In this document: positions 25,529 to 34,660 of the stretch, piece by piece
Numbering within the stretch: the stretch's first letter is position 1
Layout: the number at the start of each line of letters is the position of its first letter
Assembly (NCBI RefSeq): GCF_008312895.1
Contig: NZ_VSSP01000012.1
Span: 53,059-117,058, forward strand
Direction of reading: 5' to 3'
Length of the DNA: 64,000 nucleotides
Origin: Luteimonas suaedae
Lineage (GTDB): Bacteria; Pseudomonadota; Gammaproteobacteria; Xanthomonadales; Xanthomonadaceae
Translations under genes and position numbers: made by a program
Notes under the pieces: generated by a model
The model's database searches: none
Told to the model about the DNA's origin: nothing
What the model saw: only the letters and a program-made list of their open reading frames with translations

Positions 25529-27727
25529 ATGCCCCACTCGACCGCCCGTTTCCGCCCCGCAGTCCTCCCGCTCGCGTTGCTCGCCTGCCTGGCCCCGCCC
25601 GTGCAGGCGGCCCAGGATGACCCGCGCCACGACGAGGTCAAGGACCTGTCCGCGATCGTGGTCCGGGCCACCCCCCTGCCCCGCACCGCCGAGGATCTGA
25701 CACGCCCGGTCGAGGTGCTGGCGGGTGAGCGGCTGGACGAGGCCAAGGCGAATTCACTCGGCGAGACGGTTTCGCGCCTGCCCGGCGTGCAGTCGTCCTA
25801 TTTCGGCCCCGGCGTCGGCCGCCCGGTCATCCGCGGTCTCGACGGCGCGCGCGTGCAGGTGCTCAGCGACGGCCTGGCCTCGGGCGACGTATCGACGGTC
25901 AGCGTCGACCACGCCGTCAGCATCGAGCCCTTCCTCGCCAACCAGATCGAAGTCCTGAAAGGTCCGTCCACGCTGCTCTACGGCAGCGGCGCGATCGGCG
26001 GCGCGGTGAACGTGGTCGACGGCCGCATCCCGGAAGCCGCGACCGCGCAACCGCTGGAAGGCCGCGCGGAGTTGCGCGCGGGCAGCGTCAACGACGAGAA
26101 GACCGGCATGGTGCGTCTCGACGGCACCTCGGCCTCGGGCCGGGTGGTGTTCCACTTCGACGCGCTGCATCGCGAGACCGGCGACTACGACATCCCCGGC
26201 TTCGCCGAAAGCGAGCACGCCCACGAGGAACACGAAGGCGAGGAGGAAGAACACGAGGAAGAGGAGCAGGTCCATGGCGTGCTGCCGAACAGCTTCGTGC
26301 GCACCGACAGCGGCGCCCTGGGCGTGTCGTATGTCGGCGACCGCGGCTTCATCGGCGTCGGCTACAGCCTGTTCAACACCCGCTACGGCGTACCGGGCCA
26401 TGCCCACGGACATGAAGAGCACGGACACGACGAGGACGAGCACGAGGACGAAGAAGGCCATGCGGAGGATGCCGTCCACATCGTCATGGACCAGCGCCGC
26501 AGCGAGATCCGCGGCGGCCTAGACGATCTGGGCGCTTTCGACAGCCTGCGCGTCAAGCTCGCCCGCAACGACTACACCCACACCGAGTACGAAGGCCACG
26601 AGATCGGCACCGTCTTCGACAACGACAGCCTCGAGGGGCGGGTGGAACTGGTGCACGAGGGCTGGGCCGGCTGGAGCGGCGCCTTCGGCGTACAGGGCTC
26701 GCGCCGCGACTTCCGTGCGATCGGCGATGAAGCCTTCGTGCCGGCCTCGGAGTCGCGCGACATCGGCCTGTTCTGGATCGGCGAGCGCACGTTCGGCGCG
26801 TTCGATCTCGAACTCGGCGCGCGCCACGACCACAACCGCATCGACGTCGACGAAGGCGAAGCGATCGGACCGTCACGCGATTTCGGCGCCACCAGCCTGT
26901 CGGCCGCGGCGCGCTGGAACTTCAGCGAGGACTTCCACCTGTCCTTCGGCCTCGACCGCGCCCAGCGCTCGCCGACCGCCGAGGTGCTGTACTCCAATGG
27001 CCTGCACGTGGCGACGCAGAGCTTCGAGTTCGGCAATCCGGACCTCGACGTCGAGACCGCGAACCGCGCGGAGATCGGCGTGCACTGGCACCGCGGCCCG
27101 CTGCGGCTCGGCGCGTCGCTGTATCACGTGCGCTACGACGATTTCGTCTATCTCGCCGACACCGGCATCGAGGACGGCGGCACACCGGCGCGGGTATGGA
27201 ACCAGAGCGATGCCCGCTTCAACGGCGCCGAGGTCGACCTGCAATGGACGTTCGTCGAGAACGAATCCGGCATCTGGGACCTGCGCACGTTCGGCGACGT
27301 GGTCCGCGGCAAGCTGGCCGGCGACGGCACCCACCAGGTCGCGTTCTCGGTGCCGCACGGCGACCACACCCACGACTACACCGCCGACATCGCGCTCGAC
27401 GGCAACCTGCCGCGCATCGTGCCGGCGCGGCTGGGCGGCGAACTGCGCTGGCGGTCCGGGAACGGCAACTGGCGCGCCGGCGTGGGCGCGGTGCGCTACG
27501 CCAGCCAGGACGACGTGGCCGAGCACGAGGAAGAGACACCGGGCTACACCCTGATGCACGCCAACCTGGCCTGGCATCTGGATACGCCCGGCGGCAACGC
27601 CTGGGAGGTCTTCGTCGACGGCAACAACCTGCTCGACGAGGAGGCCCGTCCGCATACCTCGTTCCTGAAGGAACTGGCGCCGCTGCCGGGGCGCAACGTG
27701 ACCGCAGGGGTGCGGCTGTTCTTCTGA
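25529..27727 (+). CDS. znuD: TonB-dependent zinc receptor, ZnuD type
   Basis: A 732-aa outer membrane receptor. A signal peptide ends VQAAQ near residue 29, and the plug follows (SLGETVSRLPGVQSSYFGPG, RPVIRGLDGARV, IEVLKGPSTLLYGSGAIGGA). Two extracellular-type segments are extremely rich in His and Glu/Asp: residues 228-250 and 289-314. Such loops bind zinc in Neisseria ZnuD. The barrel ends in VRLFF. The start follows GAAGAAG; a TTG at 25499 is a weaker option. Regulation by Zur is supported by the box at 25463-25481 and the zur gene just downstream in convergent orientation. Confidence 0.87.
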   Translation: MPHSTARFRPAVLPLALLACLAPPVQAAQDDPRHDEVKDLSAIVVRATPLPRTAEDLTRPVEVLAGERLDEAKANSLGETVSRLPGVQSSYFGPGVGRPVIRGLDGARVQVLSDGLASGDVSTVSVDHAVSIEPFLANQIEVLKGPSTLLYGSGAIGGAVNVVDGRIPEAATAQPLEGRAELRAGSVNDEKTGMVRLDGTSASGRVVFHFDALHRETGDYDIPGFAESEHAHEEHEGEEEEHEEEEQVHGVLPNSFVRTDSGALGVSYVGDRGFIGVGYSLFNTRYGVPGHAHGHEEHGHDEDEHEDEEGHAEDAVHIVMDQRRSEIRGGLDDLGAFDSLRVKLARNDYTHTEYEGHEIGTVFDNDSLEGRVELVHEGWAGWSGAFGVQGSRRDFRAIGDEAFVPASESRDIGLFWIGERTFGAFDLELGARHDHNRIDVDEGEAIGPSRDFGATSLSAAARWNFSEDFHLSFGLDRAQRSPTAEVLYSNGLHVATQSFEFGNPDLDVETANRAEIGVHWHRGPLRLGASLYHVRYDDFVYLADTGIEDGGTPARVWNQSDARFNGAEVDLQWTFVENESGIWDLRTFGDVVRGKLAGDGTHQVAFSVPHGDHTHDYTADIALDGNLPRIVPARLGGELRWRSGNGNWRAGVGAVRYASQDDVAEHEEETPGYTLMHANLAWHLDTPGGNAWEVFVDGNNLLDEEARPHTSFLKELAPLPGRNVTAGVRLFF

Positions 27728-27732
27728 TTGAC

Positions 27733-27806
27733 GAGGAACAAGGAACTAGAAACGAGGAACGAGGGCACGGCACTCGCTCTCACTCGTTTCTCGTTCCTCG
27801 CTACTC
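27733..27806. repeat. Inverted 7-base array, GAGGAAC family
   Basis: Four direct units (GAGGAAC, AAGGAAC, TAGAAAC, GAGGAAC; 27733-27760) face two or three inverted units (GTTTCTC, GTTCCTC, then degenerate; 27786-27806) across about 25 bases. It fills the gap between the stop codons of znuD and zur. The same unit family is at 46029-46107. Confidence 0.85.
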
Positions 27807-27813
27807 CGTACCG

Positions 27814-28314
27814 CTATTCCCCAGACCGCTCGCGGCTGCACGCGGCGCACAGCCCATGCACCTCGAGCGTCTGCGCCTGCGGCACGAAGCCCAGCGTGCG
27901 GGCCCGGTCGTCGAGCAGGTCGACGATCCGCTCGTCCTCCAGTTCGGTGGCGCTCTGGCAGTTGTCGCAGATCAGGAACGGCACCGAATGCTGGCGGCTG
28001 CTGGGGTGGTGGCAGGCGACGAAGGCGTTGATCGACTCCAGCTTGTGGATGAAGCCGTTGCCGAGCAGGAAGTCGAGCGCCCGGTACACCGTCGGCGGCG
28101 CGGCGGCGCCCGGGCCTTCGCCCTCGCGTACCTGGTCGAGCAGATCGTAGGCCTTGAGCGGCCGCCCGGCATCGGCGATGAGGCCAAGCACGTAGGCGCG
28201 GATCGGCGTCAGCCGCAGGCCGCGGTCGCGGCATGCGGCTTCCACCGCGGCCACGAAACCGGCGGCGTCATGGACGTGGTGCTTGGGATCGGTGCAGGCA
28301 TGCGTGGCGGCCAT
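27814..28314 (-). CDS. zur: Fur-family zinc uptake regulator Zur
   Basis: A 166-aa Fur-family repressor. The winged-helix domain carries LRLTPIRAYVLGLIADAGRP and APPTVYRALDFLLGNGFIHK. The dimer/metal domain has Cys pairs in CDNCQ and CAAC for the structural zinc, and the His-rich ACHHPSSRQHSV stretch for the regulatory site. A His-rich N-terminus (HHVHD) is also present. The Cys/His pattern and the znuD neighbourhood favour Zur over Fur. With zinc bound it would repress the merC/znuD promoter region. It is convergent with znuD. Confidence 0.9.
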   Translation of the reverse strand: MAATHACTDPKHHVHDAAGFVAAVEAACRDRGLRLTPIRAYVLGLIADAGRPLKAYDLLDQVREGEGPGAAAPPTVYRALDFLLGNGFIHKLESINAFVACHHPSSRQHSVPFLICDNCQSATELEDERIVDLLDDRARTLGFVPQAQTLEVHGLCAACSRERSGE

Positions 28315-28371
28315 GCCCAGATGATGGTGCCGATTCCGCGCCGACTCAAGCCACGGCGGCGAAACACGGCG

Positions 28372-28506
28372 TCAACCCTCACTCTCCACTCCCTGCGGCG
28401 GGAGCCGCGCGACCACCGCGGCCAGGGCCGCCTCCAGCCCGGACGCCGGTGTCCACGCGCAGCGCCTCGCCTTGCCAGGGCTCGTAGTACCGGGCCCCGG
28501 CCAAGT
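28372..28506 (-). pseudogene. Frameshifted C-terminal remnant, unknown parent
   Basis: Directly after the gltX stop codon the minus strand reads AGARYYEPWQGEALRVDTG in one frame and then, one frame over, SGLEAALAAVVARLPPQG before a TGA at 28372-28374. Both halves look protein-like and appear to join, as if a frameshift had split the end of a P-loop-kinase-like protein. No upstream part exists, since gltX is intact. I cannot name the parent, and chance is possible. Confidence 0.25.
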
Positions 28507-29907
28507 TCAGCCCGCGATCTTCGCCAGTGCGGCGTCGATCCGTTTCAGCGCCTGGTCGCGGCCGGCCAGGTAGACCGTGTGGCCGATGTCCGGGCTGACC
28601 TGGGTGCCGGTGATCGCCACCCGCAGCGGCTGCGCGATCTTGCCCATGCCCAGGCCCAATGCCTCGGCGGTGGCGTGCAGCGCGGTGTTGATCTCCTCCG
28701 CGCTCCAGGCCGGCAACCGTGACAGGCGGTCACGGGCCTCGGCCAGCGGCATGCCCGCCTCCGGCTTCAGGTGCTTGGCGACCGCCTTGTCGTCGTAGTG
28801 CTCGAGCGGGCGATACCAGACCGCGGCGCGCTCGGCCATGTCGGCCAGCGTCTGCACGCGATCGCGCAGGGCGAGTACCACGTCGGCCGGCGCCGGCCCC
28901 TGCGACAGGTCGTAGCCGGCATTGCGCAGGTGCCATTCCAGGTGCCGTGCCACGTCCGCCGGGGCGTCTTGCTTCAGGTACTGCTGGTTCAGCCAGCCGA
29001 GCTTGTCGGGATCCAGCCGCGCCGCCTTGGCATTGACGTTCTTCAGGTCGAACAGCCGCTGCATCTCCGCGATCGAGAACACTTCCTGATCGCCATGCGA
29101 CCAGCCCAGCCGCACCAGGTAGTTGAGCAGCGCGTGCGGCAGGTAGCCGGCGTCGCGGTACTGCATCACATCGGCGGCGCCGGTGCGCTTGGACAGCTTG
29201 GCACCCTGCTCGTCGAGGATCATCGGCAAGTGCGAGAACGCCGGCGGCTCGGCGCCGAGCGCACGGTAGATGTTGATCTGCCGCGGGGTGTTGTTGACGT
29301 GGTCGTCGCCGCGCACCACGTCGGTGATGCGCATGTCGAGGTCGTCGACCACCACGGCGAAGTTGTAGGTGGGATAGCCGTCCGGGCGCAGGATCACCAG
29401 GTCGTCGAGCTCACTGTTGGCGATCTCGATCCGGCCCTTGACCTTGTCCTCCCAGGCGACGACGCCCTCGAGTGGGTTCTTCAGGCGGATGACGCGGTTC
29501 GGATCGTCGCGGCGCGGGTCGGTGCGCTCGCGCCAGGCGCCGTTGTAGCGCGGCTTGTCGCCGGCGGCCATCGCCGCCTCGCGCATCGCGTCGAGTTCGG
29601 CCCGGGTCTCGTAGGCGTAATAGGCCAGGCCGGCGGCGACCAGTTGCTCCGCCACCTCGCGATAGCGGTCGACGCGCGCGGTCTGGTAGACCGGACCCTC
29701 GTCGTAGTCCAGGCCGAGCCAGTCCATCGCCTGCAGGATGGCATCGATGGCCGGCTGGGTGCTGCGCTCGCGGTCGGTGTCCTCGATCCGCAGCACGAAC
29801 TGCCCGCCGGCGCGGCGCGCCTCGAGCCAGCAGTACAGCGCGGTACGCGCGCCGCCGATGTGCAGGTAGCCGGTAGGGCTGGGGGCGAAGCGGGTACGGA
29901 CGGTCAT
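28507..29907 (-). CDS. gltX: Glutamate--tRNA ligase
   Basis: A 466-aa class I aminoacyl-tRNA synthetase. The HIGH motif appears as [13 protein letters not shown] near residues 13-25, and the KMSKS motif as KLSKRTGA near 237-244, a common gltX variant. The catalytic core includes [13 protein letters not shown] and [16 protein letters not shown]; the anticodon-binding helical domain completes the C-terminus. Length is normal for a discriminating or non-discriminating GluRS. Upstream is the composite repeat region before lpxH, which is divergent. Confidence 0.95.
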   Translation of the reverse strand: MTVRTRFAPSPTGYLHIGGARTALYCWLEARRAGGQFVLRIEDTDRERSTQPAIDAILQAMDWLGLDYDEGPVYQTARVDRYREVAEQLVAAGLAYYAYETRAELDAMREAAMAAGDKPRYNGAWRERTDPRRDDPNRVIRLKNPLEGVVAWEDKVKGRIEIANSELDDLVILRPDGYPTYNFAVVVDDLDMRITDVVRGDDHVNNTPRQINIYRALGAEPPAFSHLPMILDEQGAKLSKRTGAADVMQYRDAGYLPHALLNYLVRLGWSHGDQEVFSIAEMQRLFDLKNVNAKAARLDPDKLGWLNQQYLKQDAPADVARHLEWHLRNAGYDLSQGPAPADVVLALRDRVQTLADMAERAAVWYRPLEHYDDKAVAKHLKPEAGMPLAEARDRLSRLPAWSAEEINTALHATAEALGLGMGKIAQPLRVAITGTQVSPDIGHTVYLAGRDQALKRIDAALAKIAG

Positions 29908-29946
29908 GGGCGGCAGCCGGTGGAAAGGCGGTATTTTAGCGAACTC

Positions 29947-30190
29947 GGGAATCGGGAAGGCAGCGGCGGGTTTGCCGATAGCCTGTCAACCGTCAGCCCG
30001 GCGTAGGCCGAAGTGCTTCACAACAGCGCAGATGGTCAAGAGCTTTACACCGGAGGCTGTTCATCCATCTTGCTTTTCGCGGCGTCCGAACTGGATCCCG
30101 GCCTGCGCCGGGATGACGAGCAAGGGCGCTATGCTTTTCCCGATTCCCGATTCCCGATTCCCGATTCCCGATTCCCGATTCCCGATTCCC
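29947..30190. repeat. Composite repeat: GATTCCC array and palindromic element
   Basis: Seven perfect GATTCCC units (30142-30190) end 20 bases before the lpxH ATG. A single opposite-facing GGGAATC lies at 29947. Between them is a palindromic element with arms near 29991-30010 and 30091-30118 (GGATCCCGGCCTGCGCCGGG core). It begins with GCCTGTCAACCGTCA, also found at 50590. This occupies almost all of the 303 bases between gltX and lpxH. Confidence 0.85.
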
Positions 30191-30210
30191 GGCTCCACTA
30201 TCATGTCGCC

Positions 30211-30942
30211 ATGACCACGCTCTTCATCTCCGACCTGCACCTCGATCCGGAGCGTCCGGAAATCACCCGCCTGTTCGCCGAGTTCCTCGACGACGAGGCG
30301 CGCGGCGCAGAGGCGCTCTACATCCTCGGCGACTTGTTCGAATCCTGGGTCGGCGACGACGACCCGTCCGAGGCGGGTGCCCTGGTCGCCGGGAAGCTGA
30401 AAGCCTTGTCCGACGGCGGCGTGCCGGTGTTCTTCATGCACGGCAACCGCGATTTCATGCTCGGGCGCGCGTACGCGCAGCGCGCCGGGATGACCCTCCT
30501 GCCCGATCCGGCGGTCATCGTGCTGTACGACGAGCCGGTGCTGCTGATGCACGGCGACCTGCTGTGCACCGACGATGTCGCCTACCAGCAGTTCCGCGCG
30601 CAGACCCGCAACCCGGAGTGGCAGGCGCACATGCTGAGCCAGCCGCTGCAGGCGCGGCTCGCCTTCGCGCAACAGGCGCGCGCCTCCAGCCAGGCGCGCC
30701 AGGGCGAGCTGCGCGAGGCCGGCACGATGGAGACGATCACCGACGTCTCGCCGCGGACGGTCGCCGAGACCTTCGCCCGCTTCGGCGTCGACACCCTGAT
30801 CCACGGCCATACCCATCGCCCCGCCATCCACGAGCTCACGGTCGACGGCCGTGCCTGCCGGCGCATCGTGCTCGGCGACTGGTACACGCAGGGGTCGGTG
30901 CTGCGGATCGACCGCGACCGCACCGAGCTCGCTTCGTTGTAG
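30211..30942 (+). CDS. lpxH: UDP-2,3-diacylglucosamine diphosphatase LpxH
   Basis: A 243-aa calcineurin-like metallophosphatase of lipid A synthesis, making 2,3-diacylglucosamine 1-phosphate (lipid X). The metal motifs are all present: ISDLHLDP, GDLFESWVGDD, HGNRDFMLG, LLMHGDLLCTDD and HGHTHRP. The ATG at 30211 is the first that fits the family start MTTLFISDLHL. The promoter must lie within or next to the heptamer array that ends 20 bases upstream. The stop codon is the first TAG of a REP doublet. Confidence 0.95.
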   Translation: MTTLFISDLHLDPERPEITRLFAEFLDDEARGAEALYILGDLFESWVGDDDPSEAGALVAGKLKALSDGGVPVFFMHGNRDFMLGRAYAQRAGMTLLPDPAVIVLYDEPVLLMHGDLLCTDDVAYQQFRAQTRNPEWQAHMLSQPLQARLAFAQQARASSQARQGELREAGTMETITDVSPRTVAETFARFGVDTLIHGHTHRPAIHELTVDGRACRRIVLGDWYTQGSVLRIDRDRTELASL

Positions 30943-31078
30943 GAGCGCGCCATGCGCGCGACGCCGCGGGCATTTCACCACCCGCACATTCCGGTGACCG
31001 GCGCGCCTGCCGGTCCAGGATCGCGGCATCCACTGAATCCGGCGCCACCCGCGGCATCGCGCGCATGGCGCGCTCCTA
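30940..31078. repeat. GTAG-type REP doublet, 139 bp, inverted copy
   Basis: The element has the arms and interior of the 7533 and 23194 copies in the opposite orientation. Its left TAG (30940-30942) is the stop of lpxH, and its right TAG (31076-31078, minus strand) is the stop of the DUF455 gene. The two convergent genes therefore end exactly at the element's tips. Confidence 0.88.
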
Positions 31079-31888
31079 CGATGGCGACAGCTGCTGCAAT
31101 GCATCGAGCTCCGCGTCGCTGAAGCCGGCGGCGCTGCGTGCGTCGAGATTGAACGGCCCATGCAGCACGGCACGCGCGTACTCGGCCAGCAGCGCGCGGA
31201 ACTTCGGCTCCGGATCGACGTCGGCGCGCGCGCAGAACCAGCGGAACCAGCGGCTGCCCGCGGCGACGTGGGCGACTTCCTCGCGCAGAATCACCTCGAG
31301 GATGCCGGCGGTCTCCTCGTCGCCCAGCGCGCGCAGCTTCACGATCATGCCGGGGGTGACGTCGAGCCCGCGCGCTTCCAGCACCCGGGGCACCAGCGCC
31401 ATCCGTGCCAGGCCGTCGTGGGCGGTCTTCTCCGCCATCTCCCACAGGCCATTGTGGGCGTCGAAGTCCCCGTACTCGAACCCGAGCGCGCGCAGGCGCT
31501 CGCGCAGCAGCGAGAAGTGACGCGCCTCGTCCCGGGCGATCGACACCCAGTCGGCGTAGTACGCGCGCGGCAGGCCGCGAAAGCGGTAGGCGGCGTCCCA
31601 GGCCAGGTCGATGGCATTGAACTCGATGTGGGCGATCGCGTGGATGAACGCGGCGCGCCCCTCGGGCGTGCCGAGCCCGCGCCGGGGCAGGTCGCGCGGG
31701 TGCACCAGCGCCGGCTTAGCGGGGCGCCCGGGCATGCGGATGGGCTCCGGCGGCGGGGCGTCGATATCGACGTCCAGTTCACCGCGGGCGAATGCGTCCG
31801 CAGCGGTGAAGGTCGCGGCGACCTTGTCCCCGGGCGTTGCGGCGTCGAGGCAGGCGCGGGCGCGTCGGAAGATCGAGTCGCCGGTCAC
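31076..31888 (-). CDS. DUF455 ferritin-like domain protein
   Basis: A 270-aa protein of the DUF455 family, a helical ferritin-like fold with a probable di-metal site. Visible ligand-type motifs are AIAHIEFNAIDLAWDAAYRF, SIARDEARHFSLLRERL and ILREEVAHVAAGSRWF (Glu-x-x-His type). VHPRDLPRRGLGTPEGR is a strong family mark. Function is unknown; MiaE-like tRNA hydroxylases share the fold. The start is taken as GTG 31888 ((M)TGDSIFRRARACLD) because the longer frame runs through a REP arm. It shares its stop with a REP doublet. Confidence 0.82.
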   Translation of the reverse strand: MTGDSIFRRARACLDAATPGDKVAATFTAADAFARGELDVDIDAPPPEPIRMPGRPAKPALVHPRDLPRRGLGTPEGRAAFIHAIAHIEFNAIDLAWDAAYRFRGLPRAYYADWVSIARDEARHFSLLRERLRALGFEYGDFDAHNGLWEMAEKTAHDGLARMALVPRVLEARGLDVTPGMIVKLRALGDEETAGILEVILREEVAHVAAGSRWFRWFCARADVDPEPKFRALLAEYARAVLHGPFNLDARSAAGFSDAELDALQQLSPS

Positions 31889-32007
31889 GCGGCTAAGGCC
31901 TGTTGACGCTTTGGCGCATGCCGCGCCGGGCCTGCGGGTGTGCGGGGCGAGGAAGAGCGAGGGCGCGGCATCAGCGGCAAACCGCGGCCGCTCGAAAGCA
32001 TGCCGCC

Positions 32008-32030
32008 GTCGCGACTTCCGTCGCTCCCAC
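32008..32030. repeat. Single REP arm, GTGGGAGCGACGGAAGTCGC family
   Basis: The sequence complements the arms at 13736-13789. It lies between the purF stop and the DUF455 start. Confidence 0.65.
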
Positions 32031-32054
32031 AACGGCGCCGGATCTCCGCACCGC

Positions 32055-33527
32055 TCATGACACCATGCGGCGCTTCTTCTTGGCCTCGTCCGAGCGCAGC
32101 TGCTGCAGGCGCTCGAAATAGCCCGGCTCGATGCCGGTGACGTACTCGCCGCTGAAGCAGGAACTGTCGAAGCGGCGACCGGGGAACTTCGGACCGGCGA
32201 CGGCGATCTCCAGATCGGCGAGATCCTGGTAGATCAGCCAGTCGCAGCCGAGGAACTGCTCGATCTCCTTCTCGGTGCGGCCGTTCGCCACCAGTTCGTC
32301 CACGGACGGCATGTCGATGCCGTAGATGTTCGGGTGGCGGACCGGCGGCGCGGCCGACGCCAGGTAGACCTTGCGCGCGCCGGCGTCGCGCGCCATCTGC
32401 ACGATCTGCTTGGAGGTGGTGCCGCGCACGATGGAGTCGTCGACCAGCAGTACCACCCGTCCCTTGAACTCCAGCGGGATCGGGTTGAGCTTGCGCTTGA
32501 CCGACTTCACGCGCTCGCCCTGCCCCGCCATGATGAAGGTGCGGCCGACGTAGCGGTTCTTGATGAAGCCCTCGCGGTACTTCACGTCCAGCACGTTGGC
32601 CAGTTCCAGCGCCGAATCACGCGAGGTATCGGGGATCGGGATCACCACGTCGATGTCGTGGTCCGGGCGCTCGCGCAGGATCTTCTCGCCCAGGGTCACG
32701 CCCATGCGCATGCGCGCCTTGTGCACCGAGATGTCCTCGATCATCGAATCCGGGCGCGCGAAATAGACGTACTCGAAGATGCACGGCGCGCGCAGCTGCG
32801 GCTCGGCGCACGGCCGGCTGTGCAGTTCGCCGCGCGCGGTCACCACGATGCCCTCGCCCGGCACGACATCGCGCAGGCGCTCGAACCCGAGGATGTCCAG
32901 CGCCACCGACTCCGACGCCACCGCGTACTCGTCGCCGGCCTCGGTGACGCGTTTTCCGAGCACCAGCGGACGGATGCCGTGCGGGTCGCGGAACGCCACC
33001 AGGCCGAGCCCCAGCACCGTGGCGACCGCGGCGTAACCTCCGGTCGAGCGCCGGTGCACGCCCTCGATCGCCTTGAACGCGGCTTCCGGGGTCAGCGTGC
33101 GCTCGCGATCGAGCTCGTGCGCAAACACGTTCAGCAAGACCTCCGAATCCGACTCGGTGTTGATGTTGCGGCGGTCTTCCTCGAACACCTCGAGCCGCAG
33201 CGCGTCGGTGTTGATCAGGTTGCCGTTGTGGGCGAGCGCGATCCCGTACGGCGAGTTGACGTAGAACGGCTGCGCCTCGTCGAGGCCTTCGCTGCCGGCG
33301 GTGGGATAGCGGCAGTGGCCGATGCCGACGCGGCCCTCCAGCAGGCGCATCGCCTTGTCGTCGAACACGTCGCGCACCAGGCCGTTGCCCTTGTGCACGC
33401 GCAGCTGGTTGCCCCTGGCGGTGGCGATGCCGGCCGCATCCTGGCCGCGATGCTGCAGCACGGTCAGGCCGTCGTAGAGCGCAGCCGCGACTTCAGTGGT
33501 TCCGACGATGCCGACGATGCCGCACAT
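32055..33527 (-). CDS. purF: Amidophosphoribosyltransferase
   Basis: A 490-aa enzyme for the first committed step of purine synthesis, making phosphoribosylamine from PRPP and glutamine. Cys2 after Met1 (MCGIVGIVG) is the glutaminase nucleophile. The N-terminal Ntn domain includes [12 protein letters not shown] and [11 protein letters not shown], and the PRPP loop is [19 protein letters not shown]. Length fits the E. coli type. It lies 158 bases after the SPOR gene; cvpA, which usually sits between them, is absent. Confidence 0.95.
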   Translation of the reverse strand: MCGIVGIVGTTEVAAALYDGLTVLQHRGQDAAGIATARGNQLRVHKGNGLVRDVFDDKAMRLLEGRVGIGHCRYPTAGSEGLDEAQPFYVNSPYGIALAHNGNLINTDALRLEVFEEDRRNINTESDSEVLLNVFAHELDRERTLTPEAAFKAIEGVHRRSTGGYAAVATVLGLGLVAFRDPHGIRPLVLGKRVTEAGDEYAVASESVALDILGFERLRDVVPGEGIVVTARGELHSRPCAEPQLRAPCIFEYVYFARPDSMIEDISVHKARMRMGVTLGEKILRERPDHDIDVVIPIPDTSRDSALELANVLDVKYREGFIKNRYVGRTFIMAGQGERVKSVKRKLNPIPLEFKGRVVLLVDDSIVRGTTSKQIVQMARDAGARKVYLASAAPPVRHPNIYGIDMPSVDELVANGRTEKEIEQFLGCDWLIYQDLADLEIAVAGPKFPGRRFDSSCFSGEYVTGIEPGYFERLQQLRSDEAKKKRRMVS

Positions 33528-33685
33528 GTGTTTCGCCTATTGCTGTGGGAGAGGACCGGCGCGCCGCTCCGCGACGGCACCGCTCGGTCGGACGGCCCCT
33601 ATATCGAGGTCTGTCCCGGCCGGATCAAGCGTTTCGTCGCCCGGCCTGCGACATGCGCCGTCCGCGGCGCCTGGCAATCGTCCTG

Positions 33686-34603
33686 TTACGGGTGCGAGCG
33701 CACCATGCCCGCGACCCCGGTCTTGCCCTGCAGCTGCGTCTTCAGCCGCTCGGCCTCGGCGCGGCTCATCACCGGGCCAGCCTTGACCCGGGTCAGCGTG
33801 CCCTTCTCGGTGGCGACGGTATCGGTGAACGCCGTGAACCCGGCGCCGCGCACCCGATCGCGCAGCGCGCCAGCGTCGGCCGCATTGCTGAACGCGCCAA
33901 GCTGCACCACGAATCCGACCTCCGGCGCCGCCGCCGGTGCTGCCGGCGCCGCCGGAGCCTGCGCGGGCGTCGTGGTCGATGCCACGGGCGCAGAAGGGCG
34001 GGTGGGCGTCGCCTCGCGCGCAACCACGCGCGCGTCGTTGCTGCCGACCTGCGCGGCGCGCAGGCGTACCGTCTCGGCCTCGGCACGCGTGGCGTACGGA
34101 CCGATCCGCACCCGCCACACCTGCTTGCCGGAGACGGTCGCCGTGCTGTGCTCGGCCGGCAGCTGTTCGCTGCGCAGCCGGTTGACCACGGTATCGGCGC
34201 TGACGCTGCTGCCGTAGCTGCCGAAATGCACCGCGTAGTCGCCGTCGGCGGTGGCGGCCGGCAATGCCGGCCTGGCTGCGGTTTCCGCTTCGGCCGACTC
34301 GACCTCCGAGGCCAGGTCGGCGGCATCCGGGTGCGGTGCGTCGGCGGTATCCACCGTCGCCAGTTCGTTGCCGTCCGCTCGCGCCTGCATGCCGACCGCG
34401 CCACCCTCCGGCGCATCGCCGGGCGCCAGCAGCGGCAGGTCACGGGTGACGGTCTCGCCCCGGGGCTCGTCCGGCAACTCCAGCGGCAGGTCGGAGACGC
34501 CGCTGTCGGGCGCCGGGCCCTTGACCAGCATCGGCAGGAAGATCACCGCCAGTGCGACCAGCACGGCGGCGCCGATCAGGCGCTGTTTCAGTCCGGAATC
34601 CAT
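33686..34603 (-). CDS. SPOR-domain protein (DedD-like)
   Basis: A 305-aa bitopic protein. Residues about 7-27 form a membrane helix (LIGAAVLVALAVIFLPMLV). A Pro/Ala/Asp-rich linker leads to one SPOR-like repeat (DYAVHFGSYGSSVSADTVVN, about 128-195) and a second at the C-terminus (GFVVQLGAFSNAADAGALRD, about 230-303). SPOR domains bind denuded peptidoglycan at the septum. Two repeats are unusual for DedD, which has one. Gene order folC-SPOR-purF supports the DedD position. Confidence 0.87.
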   Translation of the reverse strand: MDSGLKQRLIGAAVLVALAVIFLPMLVKGPAPDSGVSDLPLELPDEPRGETVTRDLPLLAPGDAPEGGAVGMQARADGNELATVDTADAPHPDAADLASEVESAEAETAARPALPAATADGDYAVHFGSYGSSVSADTVVNRLRSEQLPAEHSTATVSGKQVWRVRIGPYATRAEAETVRLRAAQVGSNDARVVAREATPTRPSAPVASTTTPAQAPAAPAAPAAAPEVGFVVQLGAFSNAADAGALRDRVRGAGFTAFTDTVATEKGTLTRVKAGPVMSRAEAERLKTQLQGKTGVAGMVRSHP

Positions 34604-34660
34604 CGGCTCGTTCGCGAACGGGGGGCGTGCGGATTATACGCCGCATGCCATGGCGACTTC

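Noticed and set aside
31889..32032. N-terminal extension of the DUF455 protein
   Set aside because: The extra codons run through a REP arm (32008-32030) and add Arg-rich sequence absent from the family.
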